Shown piece after piece: positions 45,074 to 54,722 of a stretch of DNA of 64,000 nt. Origin of the DNA: Naasia sp. SYSU D00057 (lineage in GTDB: Bacteria > Actinomycetota > Actinomycetes > Actinomycetales > Microbacteriaceae); contig NZ_JAFMSZ010000004.1 in NCBI RefSeq assembly GCF_017916505.1, positions 124,001 through 188,000 on the forward strand, in the 5' to 3' direction. Below the pieces are notes generated by a model. That model searched no databases, was not told where the DNA came from, and saw only the letters and a program-made list of their open reading frames with translations. Each line of letters begins with the position of its first letter. The first letter of the stretch is position 1. The position numbers and the translations under genes were made by a program.

Positions 45074-46888
45074 GTGCGCACCCCCGTCGCCGCCCTCTCG
45101 GGGGCGCTGGCCCTGGTCCTCGTCCTCCTCGGCGCCGTGGCGCCCGCGAACGCCGACGTCGGCGACTTCACGTTCAGCTCGTTCGAGGCCGACTACCACC
45201 TGGACCGGGACGCGGACGGCAGAGCGACCCTGCGCACCGTCGAGAGGCTCACCGCCGAGTTCCCGGAGATCGACCAGAACAGGGGCATCCAGCGCGCCCT
45301 CGTCGACGAGTACCAGGGCGCGCCCACCGACCTCACCGTGGTCTCGGTCACCGACGGCGACGGTGTCGCCCTCGACTGGGAGTCCGAGGAGGAGGACGAC
45401 TTCACCGTCCTCACGATCGCGGGCGACGACTACCTCCATGGGTCGCACACGTACGTGATCACCTACGAGCAGCGGAACGTGATCCTGTTCGACGAGGACG
45501 CCGGAGTCGAGGACTTCTACTGGGACGTCAACGGCACCGGCTGGGCGCAGCCGTTCGGCAGCGTCACCGCCCGGCTGCACGTCCCGGCCGACCTGGCCCG
45601 GCAGTTCACCGGCAGCGCGGCCTGCTACCAGGGCGCCGAGGGCTCGACCGAGCAGTGCCCGGTCACCGCGGAGCAGTCGGAGGACGGGGCCGTCGTCACC
45701 GTGTCGGCCGCGGACCTCGGACCGGGCGAGAACGTCACGCTCGCCGTGGGGTTCGTCCCGGGCACGTTCGTGCCGCGGGACGACTCGCTGTTCGCGTCCC
45801 CGTTCGGCGTCGTCCTGCTGCTCGGCCTCGCGGTGCTCGCCGCCGCGGCGGTGGCGGCCGTCGTCGTCCGCGTCACCCGGCTGCGGGACGCGCCCGGCCG
45901 GCCGACCCTCGTTCCCGAGTACCTGCCGCTGCGCGAGCCCGACCTGCTGCTGTCGGCCCACCTCCTCGGGCGCACGAAGCGCGCGGTCGCCGCCGCGCTC
46001 GTCTCCCTCGCGGTGCGCGGCATGATCCGCATCGTGGAGGAGCCGGCGTCGGGACGGAAGCCGCTCTTCGCCGTGCAGTTCGTCGACGCCGAGGGCCGGC
46101 CCCGCCTCGGCAGAGGCCCGCGCGGGGCGACCGGAGCGGAGAAGCGCCTGGTGCGCGCCCTGTTCGGGAAGCCGAAGCCGGGCGAGCGGCGGACGCTCGA
46201 CCCGAAGGACACCGAGCTCGGCAAGAGCGTGCACGCCGTGCTGCAGAAGCTGCCGCAGGATGCGCTCGACCGCGGCTATCAGCGCAGGCCGCCCCGGCGC
46301 CCGCGCGTCTGGCTCGCCATCCTCGGCCTCGCCGGCATGGTGCTCACCGTCGTGGCCGCCGTCGTCCTGCTCGCCTCGGCGCAGGGCGGCGCGCTGCCGT
46401 TCCTCGCCCTCCTGCTCTCCCTGGTCGGGGTGCTCGCCCTCGTGCTGCCCGCCAAGCGGCCCCTCACGGCGGAGGGCGCCGAGGTCCGCGATCACCTGCT
46501 GGGCGTCCGCGACTATCTGCGTCTCGCCGAGGCGGACCGCATGCGGGTGCTGCAGAGCCCCGAGGGCGCGCTCCGCACCGAGGCGGCGGGCGGCGGCTCC
46601 GTTGTCCAGCTGTACGAGCAGCTGCTGCCGCACGCGGTGCTCTTCGGCGTCGAGCGCGACTGGGCCGAGGTGCTCGGCACCTGGTACGAGCGGGAGCGGA
46701 CGGAGCCGGACTGGTACGGCGGATCCGCCGGGTTCAACGCCGCCGGCTTCTCCTCCGGCATCTCCGCCCTCAGCTCCTCGGCGTCCACCTCCTACTCCGG
46801 CAGCAGCTCGTCGAGCTCCAGCAGCGGCTCGTCGGGCGGGGGCTCCTCGGGCGGCGGCGGAGGAGGCGGAGGCGGCGGAGGGGTCTGA
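45074..46888 (+). CDS. DUF2207 domain membrane protein
   Basis: A 604-residue predicted membrane protein. A signal peptide (about 1-26, ending ANA) leads an extracellular DUF2207 domain (about 28-235; WDVNGTGWAQPFGSV is typical), a membrane helix (about 242-262), a cytoplasmic stretch, two further helices (about 412-455), and a low-complexity Ser then Gly tail (about 565-604). The GTG is leaderless. Related proteins commonly end in such tails. Function is unknown; cell-envelope location is inferred. Confidence 0.9.
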   Translation: MRTPVAALSGALALVLVLLGAVAPANADVGDFTFSSFEADYHLDRDADGRATLRTVERLTAEFPEIDQNRGIQRALVDEYQGAPTDLTVVSVTDGDGVALDWESEEEDDFTVLTIAGDDYLHGSHTYVITYEQRNVILFDEDAGVEDFYWDVNGTGWAQPFGSVTARLHVPADLARQFTGSAACYQGAEGSTEQCPVTAEQSEDGAVVTVSAADLGPGENVTLAVGFVPGTFVPRDDSLFASPFGVVLLLGLAVLAAAAVAAVVVRVTRLRDAPGRPTLVPEYLPLREPDLLLSAHLLGRTKRAVAAALVSLAVRGMIRIVEEPASGRKPLFAVQFVDAEGRPRLGRGPRGATGAEKRLVRALFGKPKPGERRTLDPKDTELGKSVHAVLQKLPQDALDRGYQRRPPRRPRVWLAILGLAGMVLTVVAAVVLLASAQGGALPFLALLLSLVGVLALVLPAKRPLTAEGAEVRDHLLGVRDYLRLAEADRMRVLQSPEGALRTEAAGGGSVVQLYEQLLPHAVLFGVERDWAEVLGTWYERERTEPDWYGGSAGFNAAGFSSGISALSSSASTSYSGSSSSSSSSGSSGGGSSGGGGGGGGGGGV

Positions 46889-46913
46889 CTGGGGATGGGA
46901 TCGTTCCCTCACC

Positions 46914-46919
46914 TAAAGT
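46914..46919 (+). promoter_or_regulatory. Possible -10 box of the Stealth gene
   Basis: TAAAGT in the 70-bp gap after the DUF2207 gene, followed by a leader of about 35 nt before the ATG at 46959. Imperfect inverted repeats (GGGGATGG / CCATCTTCCCC) surround it. Confidence 0.4.
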
Positions 46920-46958
46920 GAGCGATCGACCATCTTCCCCGACTCGCGGAGCCGCCTC

Positions 46959-48557
46959 ATGCCCAAGAAGACCCCGCGACCGGCCCTTTCACTCGTTCCG
47001 CCCGGGCTTCTCGCCCGCACCGACATCGTCGATCGCGCGGGCAGACTGACCCTCGTCAACGAGACCCGCACCCCGCACGAGGCGATGGTCCAGGACCTGC
47101 TCTTCGTCCGCCGGGTGCTCGACGCCAACGGCATCCGGGCGCTGCTCATCCGCCACGACGACGCCCGCCCGACGCTCGCCATCGAGGCCGAGGACTACCC
47201 GGCCGCCGAGGCCGCGCTGGTGGCGGCGTCCGCGTCCGAGCCGTTCTACGCGGACACGCTGCGGCCGAAGGACCTGACCCTGAAGGGCGAGCCGGTGCTC
47301 GTCGCAGCCGGGCGGCTGTCGACCTCCGCCGCGCCTCGCGTCCTGCGCCTGTACCGGCCGCGGGCCGACCGCAGCGGATCGCTCAGCTACGGCGCCGCGT
47401 TCGCCGTGCAGCTCGAGGTGTGGCGCCGTGCGAGCGAGGACATCCTCGTCCCCGTCGAGAACGCGCTCACCCGCCGCCGCCTCCCGCTCGAGGAGTTCGT
47501 CGAGGCGAGCGTCGAGCGCTACGGGCACACCTGGACCACCCTCGAGCACATGTTCGACCCGCTCGCGAGCGACGTCGACTTCGAGGTCGACATCATCTTC
47601 AGCTGGGTCGACGGCACCGACATCGAGTTCCAGCGCGCGCGAGCGCAGCGCATGGAGAGCTACGTGGTGGGCGAGGGCGACGACGCCGAGGCCCGCTACC
47701 GCCAGGTGGACGAGCTGCGCTACGCGCTGCGCTCCGTGTACCTCTACGCCCCGTGGATCCGCAACATCTACATCGCCACCGACTCGCCCGCGCCGGCCTG
47801 GCTCGCCGAGCACCCGCGCGTCCGCATCGTCCGGAGCGAGGAGTTCTTCGCCGACCCCTCCGTCCTGCCGACGCACAACTCGCAGGCGGTCGAGAGCCAG
47901 CTGCACCGGATCCCGGGCCTCTCGGAGTACTACCTCTACTCCAACGACGACATGTTCTTCGGGCGCCCGGTCGGCCCCGAGATGTTCTTCTCGCCCGGCG
48001 GCCTCACCAAGTTCATCGAGGCGACCACCCGCATCGGCCTCGGCGAGAACGACCCGAGGCGGAGCGGATTCGAAAACGCCGCCCGGGTCAACCGGCGGCT
48101 GCTCCGCGAGCGGTTCGGCCGCGTCACCACGCGGCACCTGGAGCACACCGCGGCGCCGTTCAAGAAGAGCGTGGTGGAGGAGCTCGAGCGCACCTTCCCG
48201 GAGGAGTTCGCGCGGACCGCCGCGTCGCGGTTCCGGTCCGCCACGGACATCTCGGTGACGAACTCCCTGTACCACTACTTCGCGCTCTTCACCGGGCGCG
48301 CGGTGCAGAAGATCGGCGCCAAGGTGCTCTACGTCGACACGACGACGCGCAAGGGCCTGGCCCTGCTCGACCGGCTGCTCCGCAAGCGCTCGTTCGACTT
48401 CTTCTGCCTCAACGACGGCAGCTTCCCGGAGGTGAGCGCCGAGGAGCGCGCGCAGGCGATGCGCGCCTTCCTGGAGCGCTACTACGCCATCCCCGCGCCG
48501 TGGGAGAGCACCGTGGTCGAGGTCGGCGAGGAGCCCGCCGAGCTCACCGCGAGCTGA
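46959..48557 (+). CDS. Stealth family glycan phosphotransferase
   Basis: A 532-residue Stealth protein, a family that transfers sugar-1-phosphate during capsule or cell-wall polysaccharide synthesis. Conserved region 1 is DIIFSWVDGTD (about 210-221); CR2 includes YRQVDELRYALRSVYLYAPW and NIYIATD (about 247-277); CR3 is HNSQAVESQLHRIPGLSEYY with YSNDDMFFG; CR4 is near the C-terminus. About 200 residues precede CR1. No capsule genes are nearby, so it stands alone, unlike loci where it lies among glycosyltransferases. Confidence 0.92.
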   Translation: MPKKTPRPALSLVPPGLLARTDIVDRAGRLTLVNETRTPHEAMVQDLLFVRRVLDANGIRALLIRHDDARPTLAIEAEDYPAAEAALVAASASEPFYADTLRPKDLTLKGEPVLVAAGRLSTSAAPRVLRLYRPRADRSGSLSYGAAFAVQLEVWRRASEDILVPVENALTRRRLPLEEFVEASVERYGHTWTTLEHMFDPLASDVDFEVDIIFSWVDGTDIEFQRARAQRMESYVVGEGDDAEARYRQVDELRYALRSVYLYAPWIRNIYIATDSPAPAWLAEHPRVRIVRSEEFFADPSVLPTHNSQAVESQLHRIPGLSEYYLYSNDDMFFGRPVGPEMFFSPGGLTKFIEATTRIGLGENDPRRSGFENAARVNRRLLRERFGRVTTRHLEHTAAPFKKSVVEELERTFPEEFARTAASRFRSATDISVTNSLYHYFALFTGRAVQKIGAKVLYVDTTTRKGLALLDRLLRKRSFDFFCLNDGSFPEVSAEERAQAMRAFLERYYAIPAPWESTVVEVGEEPAELTAS

Positions 48558-48572
48558 CCAGGTCCGGCAGGG

Positions 48573-49565
48573 TCAGCGGCGCGCGAGCGAGCGCGCCCGG
48601 ACCGGCGCGTTCGCCGGGGGCGGGATGAGGACTTTCGCCGCCTCCAGCCGGCGCGCCGTCTCCTCCGGGGACACGTAGCTGACCTCGGGGTGGCCGCCGA
48701 TCGGCACGACCGAGTGCATCACCGTGTCGGCGTAGACGTGCACCAGGTTGAACGCCTGCGCTCCGTTCTGCGCCCGGGTGCCGCGTGCGGCCACCGTGAG
48801 GTCCTGCGTGTAGCAGGTGGCGCTCGCCACCGACACCGGGATGCCGGCGAAGGTCGCGGACGTCGAGTAGTGCAGGTGACCGCCGAGGATCGCCCGCACG
48901 TCGCTGCCGCGCAGCACCTCGGCGAGGCGCGCCTGGCCGCGGAGCTCGACGAGCACCGCGAGGTCCTGCACCGACGGGACGGGCGGATGGTGGAGCGCCA
49001 GCACGCTGCCGTGCGGCGCGGGAGTCGCGAGCACCTCGGCCAGCCACGCCAGCTGCGCAGGGGAGACCTCGCCGTGGTGGTGGCCCGGCACGGTCGTGTC
49101 GAGCACGATCACGCGCAGCCCGCCCACGTCGTGCACACGGTCGAACGGATCGGTCGACGGCGCCTCGTCGAGGAGGGAGGTCCGGAAGGCGGCGCGCTCG
49201 TCGTGGTTGCCCATGCACCAGATCACCTGGGCGCCGAGGCGATCGGCGAACGGCTCGACGATGCCTCGCAGACGCGCGTACGCGTCCGGCTCACCGTGGT
49301 CGGCGAGGTCGCCCGTGAAGACGATCGCCTCGGGGCGGTGGCCTGAGGCCGCGAACTCGTCGGCGAGGCGCCGCAGGTGCGCCTCACTGTCGACCCGGCC
49401 GTAGAGTCGCCGGTCGCCGCCGACGAAGTGGGTGTCGCTGAAGTGGAGGAGGAAGTGGTCGGGGCGCGGGTGCTCGGCGATCCGCAGATCCGTCACGGTC
49501 TCCCGGTTCTGCAGGCGGCGCTGCTGCTCCGTCCGACTGTCGCCCTCCGAGGCGGCTCGAGCCAT
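48573..49565 (-). CDS. Metallophosphoesterase (CpdA-like phosphodiesterase)
   Basis: A 330-residue calcineurin-like phosphoesterase. Metal-binding motifs are in order: DTH (44-46), GDLADHG (85-91), GNHDE (119-123), HHP near 190 and GGHLH (about 217-221). The layout fits class III cyclic nucleotide phosphodiesterases. AAGGAG precedes the ATG at 49565, and a promoter lies at 49595-49622. It may degrade a cyclic nucleotide; the substrate is not established. Confidence 0.9.
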   Translation of the reverse strand: MARAASEGDSRTEQQRRLQNRETVTDLRIAEHPRPDHFLLHFSDTHFVGGDRRLYGRVDSEAHLRRLADEFAASGHRPEAIVFTGDLADHGEPDAYARLRGIVEPFADRLGAQVIWCMGNHDERAAFRTSLLDEAPSTDPFDRVHDVGGLRVIVLDTTVPGHHHGEVSPAQLAWLAEVLATPAPHGSVLALHHPPVPSVQDLAVLVELRGQARLAEVLRGSDVRAILGGHLHYSTSATFAGIPVSVASATCYTQDLTVAARGTRAQNGAQAFNLVHVYADTVMHSVVPIGGHPEVSYVSPEETARRLEAAKVLIPPPANAPVRARSLARR

Positions 49566-49594
49566 TCGAAGGCTCCTTCCCTGTCGCGATTTCC

Positions 49595-49622
49595 ACGCTA
49601 CGGAGATGATTCGCACAGTCAA
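49595..49622 (-). promoter_or_regulatory. Promoter of the metallophosphoesterase
   Basis: On the minus strand TTGACT (49622-49617), 16 nt, TAGCGT (49600-49595), giving a leader of about 25 nt. One of the clearest -35/-10 pairs in the window. Confidence 0.65.
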
Positions 49623-49715
49623 GATCCTTGACGGGGCGTCCCGGCATCGATTCCATGTCGGCTCGGAGAACAGCGGGCGAACGGGCGGAGTCGGACCAGG
49701 AGCCCCTGGTCGCGT

Positions 49716-50690
49716 CTAGTTGCGCGTCGCGGGGGACTCGGCCGGCAGCAGGACACGACGCGCGGGGGAGTCGTCGCCGCCGATCCGCTCCAGCAGCAGG
49801 GCCGCGGCCCGATCGCCGAGCTCCCGGGCTGGGAGGTGGACGACCGCGACGCCCGCCGGCTCGAGGGATGTGAAGGGCAGGTCGCCGATGACGGCGAGCT
49901 GCACCGCTCCGCGTTCGGCCCCGGAAGCGCCCAGTGCTCTCAGCGCTCCCGCGCCCATCAGGTTGTTGGCGACCACCACCCCGTCGGGCCGCGAGTCGCC
50001 GGCGAGCAGCGCGGTCAGCTCGGCGCCACCGGACTCGTACCGGAAGTCGCCGTGCCGGAGGAGCCCGGGATCCGGCGCGGCACCGGTCGCCTCGCGCACC
50101 GCGTCGCGCCAGCCCTCGGCGCGCTCGTCCGCCGTGTCCACTCCGGCCGGGCCGGTGATGCAGGCGATCCGGCGGCAGCCGCGACCCTGCAGCAGGCGGG
50201 TCGCGTCCCATCCCGCCCGCCGGTTGTCGATGGTCACCGTGTCCACCATCACGCCGTGCGGCGCGCGGTCGACCGCGACCACCGGGCGGGAGGCGAGCGC
50301 GGAGAGGTCGGTCCGGTCGCCCGTCGGCGCGAGGATGACGCCGGCCATCTGCTCGCCCGCGGCGACGCGCAGGTACTCGCGCTCCCGGTCCGGATCCTCG
50401 TCGGTGTTGCAGAGGACGAGCGAGTAGCCCGCCGCCCGGGTCCGGTCCTCGACGCCCCGGGCCACGGCGGTGAAGAACGGGTTCTCGATGTCCGGGATGA
50501 GGAGGGCGATGAGGTCCGAGTGGCGGCGGCGGAGCGACCGGGCGGTGCGGCTCGGCGTGAAGTCGAGCTCGGCGGCGGCCTCCCGGACCTTCGACGCGAG
50601 GTCCTCGGCGACGCGGGCGCCGTTGAGCACCCGGGAGACGGTCGCGGGGGACACCCCCGCCCGGGCCGCGACCTCGTAGATCGTCGCCAT
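49716..50690 (-). CDS. LacI family transcriptional regulator
   Basis: A 324-residue LacI protein with helix-turn-helix TIYEVAARAGVSPATVSRVL at the N-terminus and the sugar-sensing domain after it (SDLIALLIPDIENPFF). The ATG at 50690 lies 8 nt after TAGGGT, indicating a leaderless transcript. It is divergent from the FAD/Rieske gene and upstream of the phosphoesterase. No LacI-type palindrome like those at 1997-6261 is seen here, so its target is unknown. Confidence 0.92.
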   Translation of the reverse strand: MATIYEVAARAGVSPATVSRVLNGARVAEDLASKVREAAAELDFTPSRTARSLRRRHSDLIALLIPDIENPFFTAVARGVEDRTRAAGYSLVLCNTDEDPDREREYLRVAAGEQMAGVILAPTGDRTDLSALASRPVVAVDRAPHGVMVDTVTIDNRRAGWDATRLLQGRGCRRIACITGPAGVDTADERAEGWRDAVREATGAAPDPGLLRHGDFRYESGGAELTALLAGDSRPDGVVVANNLMGAGALRALGASGAERGAVQLAVIGDLPFTSLEPAGVAVVHLPARELGDRAAALLLERIGGDDSPARRVLLPAESPATRN

Positions 50691-50778
50691 CGTGGCCCAC
50701 CCTAGGGCCAGCGCCACGGGCGCCGCACCCGTTTCCCGGGCACTGGGCGGCACGAGCCGCGCGGGCTAGCGTGAGGAC

Positions 50779-52323
50779 ATGACGTCGCTGTGGCTGGACC
50801 GTCGGAGCAGGGCCGGCGAGGACGGGGCCACGTATCCCGCCTCCGACTTCGCGCCGGGCGCCCCCTACGACGAGATCGTGATCGGCGCGGGCCTCACCGG
50901 GCTCGTCACCGCGCTGCTCCTCGTCCGCGCCGGCCGGCGGGTCGCCATCGTCGAGGCGGAGCACATCGGCGCCGTCACGAGCGGCAACACGACGGCGAAG
51001 CTGAGCCTCCTGCAAGGCGTCAAGTACCAGCAGATGCTCCGGCACACCTCCACCCGGGTCGGCAAGGCGTACGTCGAGGGCAACCGCGAGGGCTTCGAGT
51101 GGCTGCTGCGGTACCTCGACGACCACGGGGTGCCGTACCAGCGCCGTGATGCGTACACCTATGCGGGCTCCGCGGACGGCGTGCGGGCGGTCGACGACGA
51201 GCTCTCCGCCGCCTTCCGGCTCGGCCTGCCCGTCGAGAAGGTGCGCGACCTCGACCTCCCGTTCCCCACCTACGGCGCCGTGCGGCTGCGGGATCAGGCG
51301 CAGTTCGACCCGCTCGACGTGCTCACCGCGCTCGCCGCGGACTTCCGCGGGCGCGGCGGCACCCTCGTGGAGGGCGTGCGGGCGCACCGGGTCCGAGCCG
51401 TGACCGCGCCCGACCGCCGGTGCCTGGTGCACACCGACGCCGGGGACGTCACCGCCGAGCGGGTGGTCCTCGCGACCGGCATCCCGTTCCTCGACCGGGG
51501 CCTCTACTTCGCGAAGCTCAGCCACTCCCGCTCCTACGCCCTCTCCTTCCGCGTTTCGCCCGGGACGCTGCCGGACGACTTCGGCATGTACCTCTCCACC
51601 GACGAGCCGAAGCGCACGCTGCGGAGCATCCCCGTCGTGCCCGCCGACGGCCTCGGCGAGGACGCGGGCCAGCTGCTGCTCGTCGGCGGCAACGGGCACC
51701 GGGTCGGGCACCACCCCCATCCGCGCGACCTCGTCGCCGATCTCGAGATGTGGACGTCGGGCTGCTTCCCGGGGGCGGAGCGGACGCACGCCTGGTCGGC
51801 GCAGGACTACCGGTCGGCGAACCTCATCCCCTTCGTCGGCTGGCTGCCCCGCTCGCGGGGACGCGTGTTCCTCGCCACCGGCTTCGACAAGTGGGGGATG
51901 ACGAACGCCGTCGCCGCAGGACTGCGGCTCTCCGGCGAGCTGCTCGGCGGGCACATCCCCTGGGCGAGGACGCTCGGCCGTCGGGTCACCCGGCCACGCA
52001 GCATGGCGCTCGGCGCGGCCACCAACGCGGAGGTCGGCGCCGACTTCGTCCGGGGCTGGACGGGCGCACTCAGGACGACCGGCGCCGCCCAGCCGCCGGC
52101 CGAGGGGCAGGGCGAGGTCCGCTCCGTCGGCGGCAGACCGGTCGCCGTCTGCACCGTGGACGGCGTCACCCGCGAGGTCAGCGCCGTCTGCCGTCATCTC
52201 GGCGGCATCGTCCGCTGGAACGACCAGGAGCTGTCGTGGGACTGCCCGCTGCACGCGTCCCGCTACCGCCCCGACGGCACCCGGATCGAGGGGCCGACCA
52301 CGGACGACCTCGCCGCGGTGTGA
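50779..52323 (+). CDS. FAD-dependent oxidoreductase with C-terminal Rieske domain
   Basis: A 514-residue protein. An N-terminal DAO-type FAD domain starts with EIVIGAGLTGLVTALLL (about 32-48); a short Rieske [2Fe-2S] domain ends the protein, with ligands in VCRHLGG (Cys and His near 471-473) and WDCPLHASRY (near 488-491). The layout is known from a family of bacterial oxidoreductases of unclear substrate; the Rieske cluster may pass electrons to or from the flavin. Leaderless: TAGCGT 6 nt before the ATG. Confidence 0.92.
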   Translation: MTSLWLDRRSRAGEDGATYPASDFAPGAPYDEIVIGAGLTGLVTALLLVRAGRRVAIVEAEHIGAVTSGNTTAKLSLLQGVKYQQMLRHTSTRVGKAYVEGNREGFEWLLRYLDDHGVPYQRRDAYTYAGSADGVRAVDDELSAAFRLGLPVEKVRDLDLPFPTYGAVRLRDQAQFDPLDVLTALAADFRGRGGTLVEGVRAHRVRAVTAPDRRCLVHTDAGDVTAERVVLATGIPFLDRGLYFAKLSHSRSYALSFRVSPGTLPDDFGMYLSTDEPKRTLRSIPVVPADGLGEDAGQLLLVGGNGHRVGHHPHPRDLVADLEMWTSGCFPGAERTHAWSAQDYRSANLIPFVGWLPRSRGRVFLATGFDKWGMTNAVAAGLRLSGELLGGHIPWARTLGRRVTRPRSMALGAATNAEVGADFVRGWTGALRTTGAAQPPAEGQGEVRSVGGRPVAVCTVDGVTREVSAVCRHLGGIVRWNDQELSWDCPLHASRYRPDGTRIEGPTTDDLAAV

Positions 52324-52352
52324 GCCTGCGCCGCTCAGGGCCGCTTCCGCGC

Positions 52353-52358
52353 TAGAAT
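52353..52358 (+). promoter_or_regulatory. -10 box of the SNF2 helicase gene
   Basis: TAGAAT, about 150 nt before the ATG at 52512. The leader contains small hairpins (CCCCGATCCGGGG) and a strong AAGGAGGAC ribosome site, so unlike many genes here it has a long leader. Confidence 0.5.
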
Positions 52359-52511
52359 AGGTTCCGGAATCCCGACTTCTGCGCGGAAAGACCCCGATCC
52401 GGGGCGCCCGGCCCGCGACGGGACACTCCCGGTCGGCGTGTGCGACTCCGCTCACGTCCGGCTGACCGAGGCCGTCTCCGGCGGTCCCGGGGATCCGATC
52501 CAAGGAGGACG

Positions 52512-54641
52512 ATGGCTCGATCGAGCCAGGCGCAGGCCATCCGTGTGCGCGGTGGACGAGGCGACAACGAGGGGCTTCTCCCCGTGCTCGCCCGTGCCGT
52601 GCGCGAGGTGGAGGGCGCCGCGCAGCGGGGCCCGCTGAGCCCTGCCAACCGCACCAAGTTCCAGGTCATCGCGCTGCTCGTGCGCGAGGAGCGCCAGCGC
52701 GCCAAGGCGGAGGCGAGCCTTTCGGACCCCGACCGCGCCGAGACCCTCAAGCGGCTCGACGGCGTCGCGACGATCCTCGCCAAGACGGCCGCCCGCGACA
52801 CGTCCCTCATCGCGCTGCTCGAGAGCGACAAGCCGGGCAGTGACGCCGCCCGATCGATGCGCCGGCGCATGCTCGAGGACGCCGGCATCGAGGTGGAGGA
52901 GGAGACGCCGCCGCCGCCCGCTCCCGCCGAGGAGGCGGACGCCGCCGAGCGCCAGGTCGTGCCGGACGCCGTGCGGCGTCGCCAGCTGGCGAACCCGTTC
53001 CTCGCGCCCGACTTCGACGCGGCCGCCTTCGCGCCGCCCGCTCCCGCCCGTCGGCTCGCCAACTGGGAGCTGCTCGGTCCGCTGTTCAAGAGCTTCGAGT
53101 ACGGCACCGGCGCCGGCGCGGCGACGATGGAGCTGCCCGAGCCCGCCGAGCGCGACCGCGTCGCGCCGTCCGGCACCGAGCTCATGCCGCACCAGTCGAA
53201 GTTCCTCGAGGCCGTCCGCCGCGGGCACCGCACCTTCCTGCTCGCCGACGAGCCGGGCCTCGGCAAGACCGCACAGAGCCTCATCGCGGCGAACGTCGCC
53301 AGCGCGTACCCGCTGCTCGCGGTCGTGCCCAACGTCGTGAAGATGAACTGGGCGCGGGAGGTCGAGCTGTGGACTCCGTCCCGCCGCGCCACCGTGATCC
53401 ACGGCGACGGCGACGACCTGGACGCCTTCGCCGACGTGGTGGTCGTCAACTACGAGGTGCTCGACCGGCACATGGGCTGGCTGAAGAACTACGGCTTCAA
53501 GGGCATGGTCGTCGACGAGGCCCACTTCATCAAGAACCTCACGTCGCAGCGGTCCCGCAACGTGCTCGCGCTCGCCAAGAGCCTCCGCGAGCGCAACCGC
53601 GACCCGCTGATGATCGCCCTCACGGGAACGCCGCTCATCAACACGGTCGAGGACTTCCGCGCGATCTGGCAGTTCCTCGGCTGGATCGATGAGAAGGGCC
53701 CGCGCCCGATCCTGCTGTCCCAGCTCGAGGAGAACGGGCTGACGCCCGCCGACTTCGGGTTCTTCCCGGCAGCGCGCAAGACGGTCGTCGACCTCGGCAT
53801 CGTCCGCCGCCGCAAGGTGGACGTCGCCGCCGACCTGCCCGCGAAGCGCGTCGTCGACCTGCCCGTCGAGCTCGACGACGACCTGGGGCGCTCGATCCGC
53901 CAGGCGGAGCGCGAGCTCGGCCAGCGTCTGCTCGCGCGCTACCGCGCCGTCCTCGGCAACCGCGGCGTCGACCCGAAGTCGGTGTCCCGCGCCGAGCGCG
54001 CCGACGTCGTGCGCCTCGTCGCGCAGGCGGAGCTCGAGGAGTCGAAGGCCGCGAAGTCCGGCGAGAACGTCTTCACGATGGTCCGCAAGATCGGCCAGGC
54101 GAAGGCCGCCCTCGCCGCCGACTACGCCGCGCAGCTCGCCCGGTCGGTCGGCAAGGTCGTGTTCTTCGCGAAGCACATCGACGTGATGGACCAGGCGGAG
54201 CAGACGCTCGCGAAGCGGGACATCCGCACCGTCTCGATCCGCGGCGACCAGTCGGCCGCTCAGCGCCAGCGCGAGATCGACGCGTTCCAGAACGACCCGG
54301 AGGTGCAGGCCGCCGTCTGCTCGCTCACCGCGGCCGGCGTCGGCCTCAACCTGCAGGCCGCGTCCGACGTGGTGCTCGCCGAGCTGTCCTGGACGGCCGC
54401 CGAGCAGCAGCAGGCGATCGACCGCGTGCACCGCATCGGCCAGGAGATGCCGGTCACCGCGTGGCGCATCATCGCCGCGCACACGATCGACTCGAAGATC
54501 GCCGAGCTGATCGACAGCAAGGCAGGCCTCGCGGCCCGCGCCCTCGACGGCAGCGACGCCGAGGTGCAGGCCGAGGTGTCCGTCCAGCTGCAGGCCCTCA
54601 TGTCGATCCTCGACGACGCGATCGACGGCGCCCGCCGCTAG
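52512..54641 (+). CDS. SNF2-family helicase-like ATPase (SMARCAL1-like)
   Basis: A 709-residue DNA-dependent ATPase. The first 200 residues lack a recognised domain. Then come Walker A in LADEPGLGKTAQS (about 243-255), the DEAH box in VVDEAHFIKN (about 333-342), TGTPLINTVEDF (motif III) and the second RecA domain with SLTAAGVGLNLQ and RVHRIGQ (about 636-642). AAGGAGGAC precedes the ATG. Related proteins remodel forked DNA or protein-DNA complexes; no partner gene of a known restriction system is next to it. Confidence 0.92.
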   Translation: MARSSQAQAIRVRGGRGDNEGLLPVLARAVREVEGAAQRGPLSPANRTKFQVIALLVREERQRAKAEASLSDPDRAETLKRLDGVATILAKTAARDTSLIALLESDKPGSDAARSMRRRMLEDAGIEVEEETPPPPAPAEEADAAERQVVPDAVRRRQLANPFLAPDFDAAAFAPPAPARRLANWELLGPLFKSFEYGTGAGAATMELPEPAERDRVAPSGTELMPHQSKFLEAVRRGHRTFLLADEPGLGKTAQSLIAANVASAYPLLAVVPNVVKMNWAREVELWTPSRRATVIHGDGDDLDAFADVVVVNYEVLDRHMGWLKNYGFKGMVVDEAHFIKNLTSQRSRNVLALAKSLRERNRDPLMIALTGTPLINTVEDFRAIWQFLGWIDEKGPRPILLSQLEENGLTPADFGFFPAARKTVVDLGIVRRRKVDVAADLPAKRVVDLPVELDDDLGRSIRQAERELGQRLLARYRAVLGNRGVDPKSVSRAERADVVRLVAQAELEESKAAKSGENVFTMVRKIGQAKAALAADYAAQLARSVGKVVFFAKHIDVMDQAEQTLAKRDIRTVSIRGDQSAAQRQREIDAFQNDPEVQAAVCSLTAAGVGLNLQAASDVVLAELSWTAAEQQQAIDRVHRIGQEMPVTAWRIIAAHTIDSKIAELIDSKAGLAARALDGSDAEVQAEVSVQLQALMSILDDAIDGARR

Positions 54642-54653
54642 CCCACCCGCTCC

Positions 54654-54722
54654 CGCGGGTCATACGGACAAATTGCGACGGTCTACCGTTGCAACTTGTC
54701 CGCACGACCCGCGGGGCGCGGC
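54654..54722. repeat. Dispersed palindromic element, copy 2
   Basis: CGGACAAATTGCGACGGT and its near-complement ACCGTTGCAACTTGTCCG form the inner arms, with CGGGT...ACCCG outside. It is about 90% identical to copy 3 (55717-55787). The last nine codons and stop of the AbiEi-like gene lie in it. It also sits at the end of the SNF2 gene, where it may terminate transcription both ways. Confidence 0.8.
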
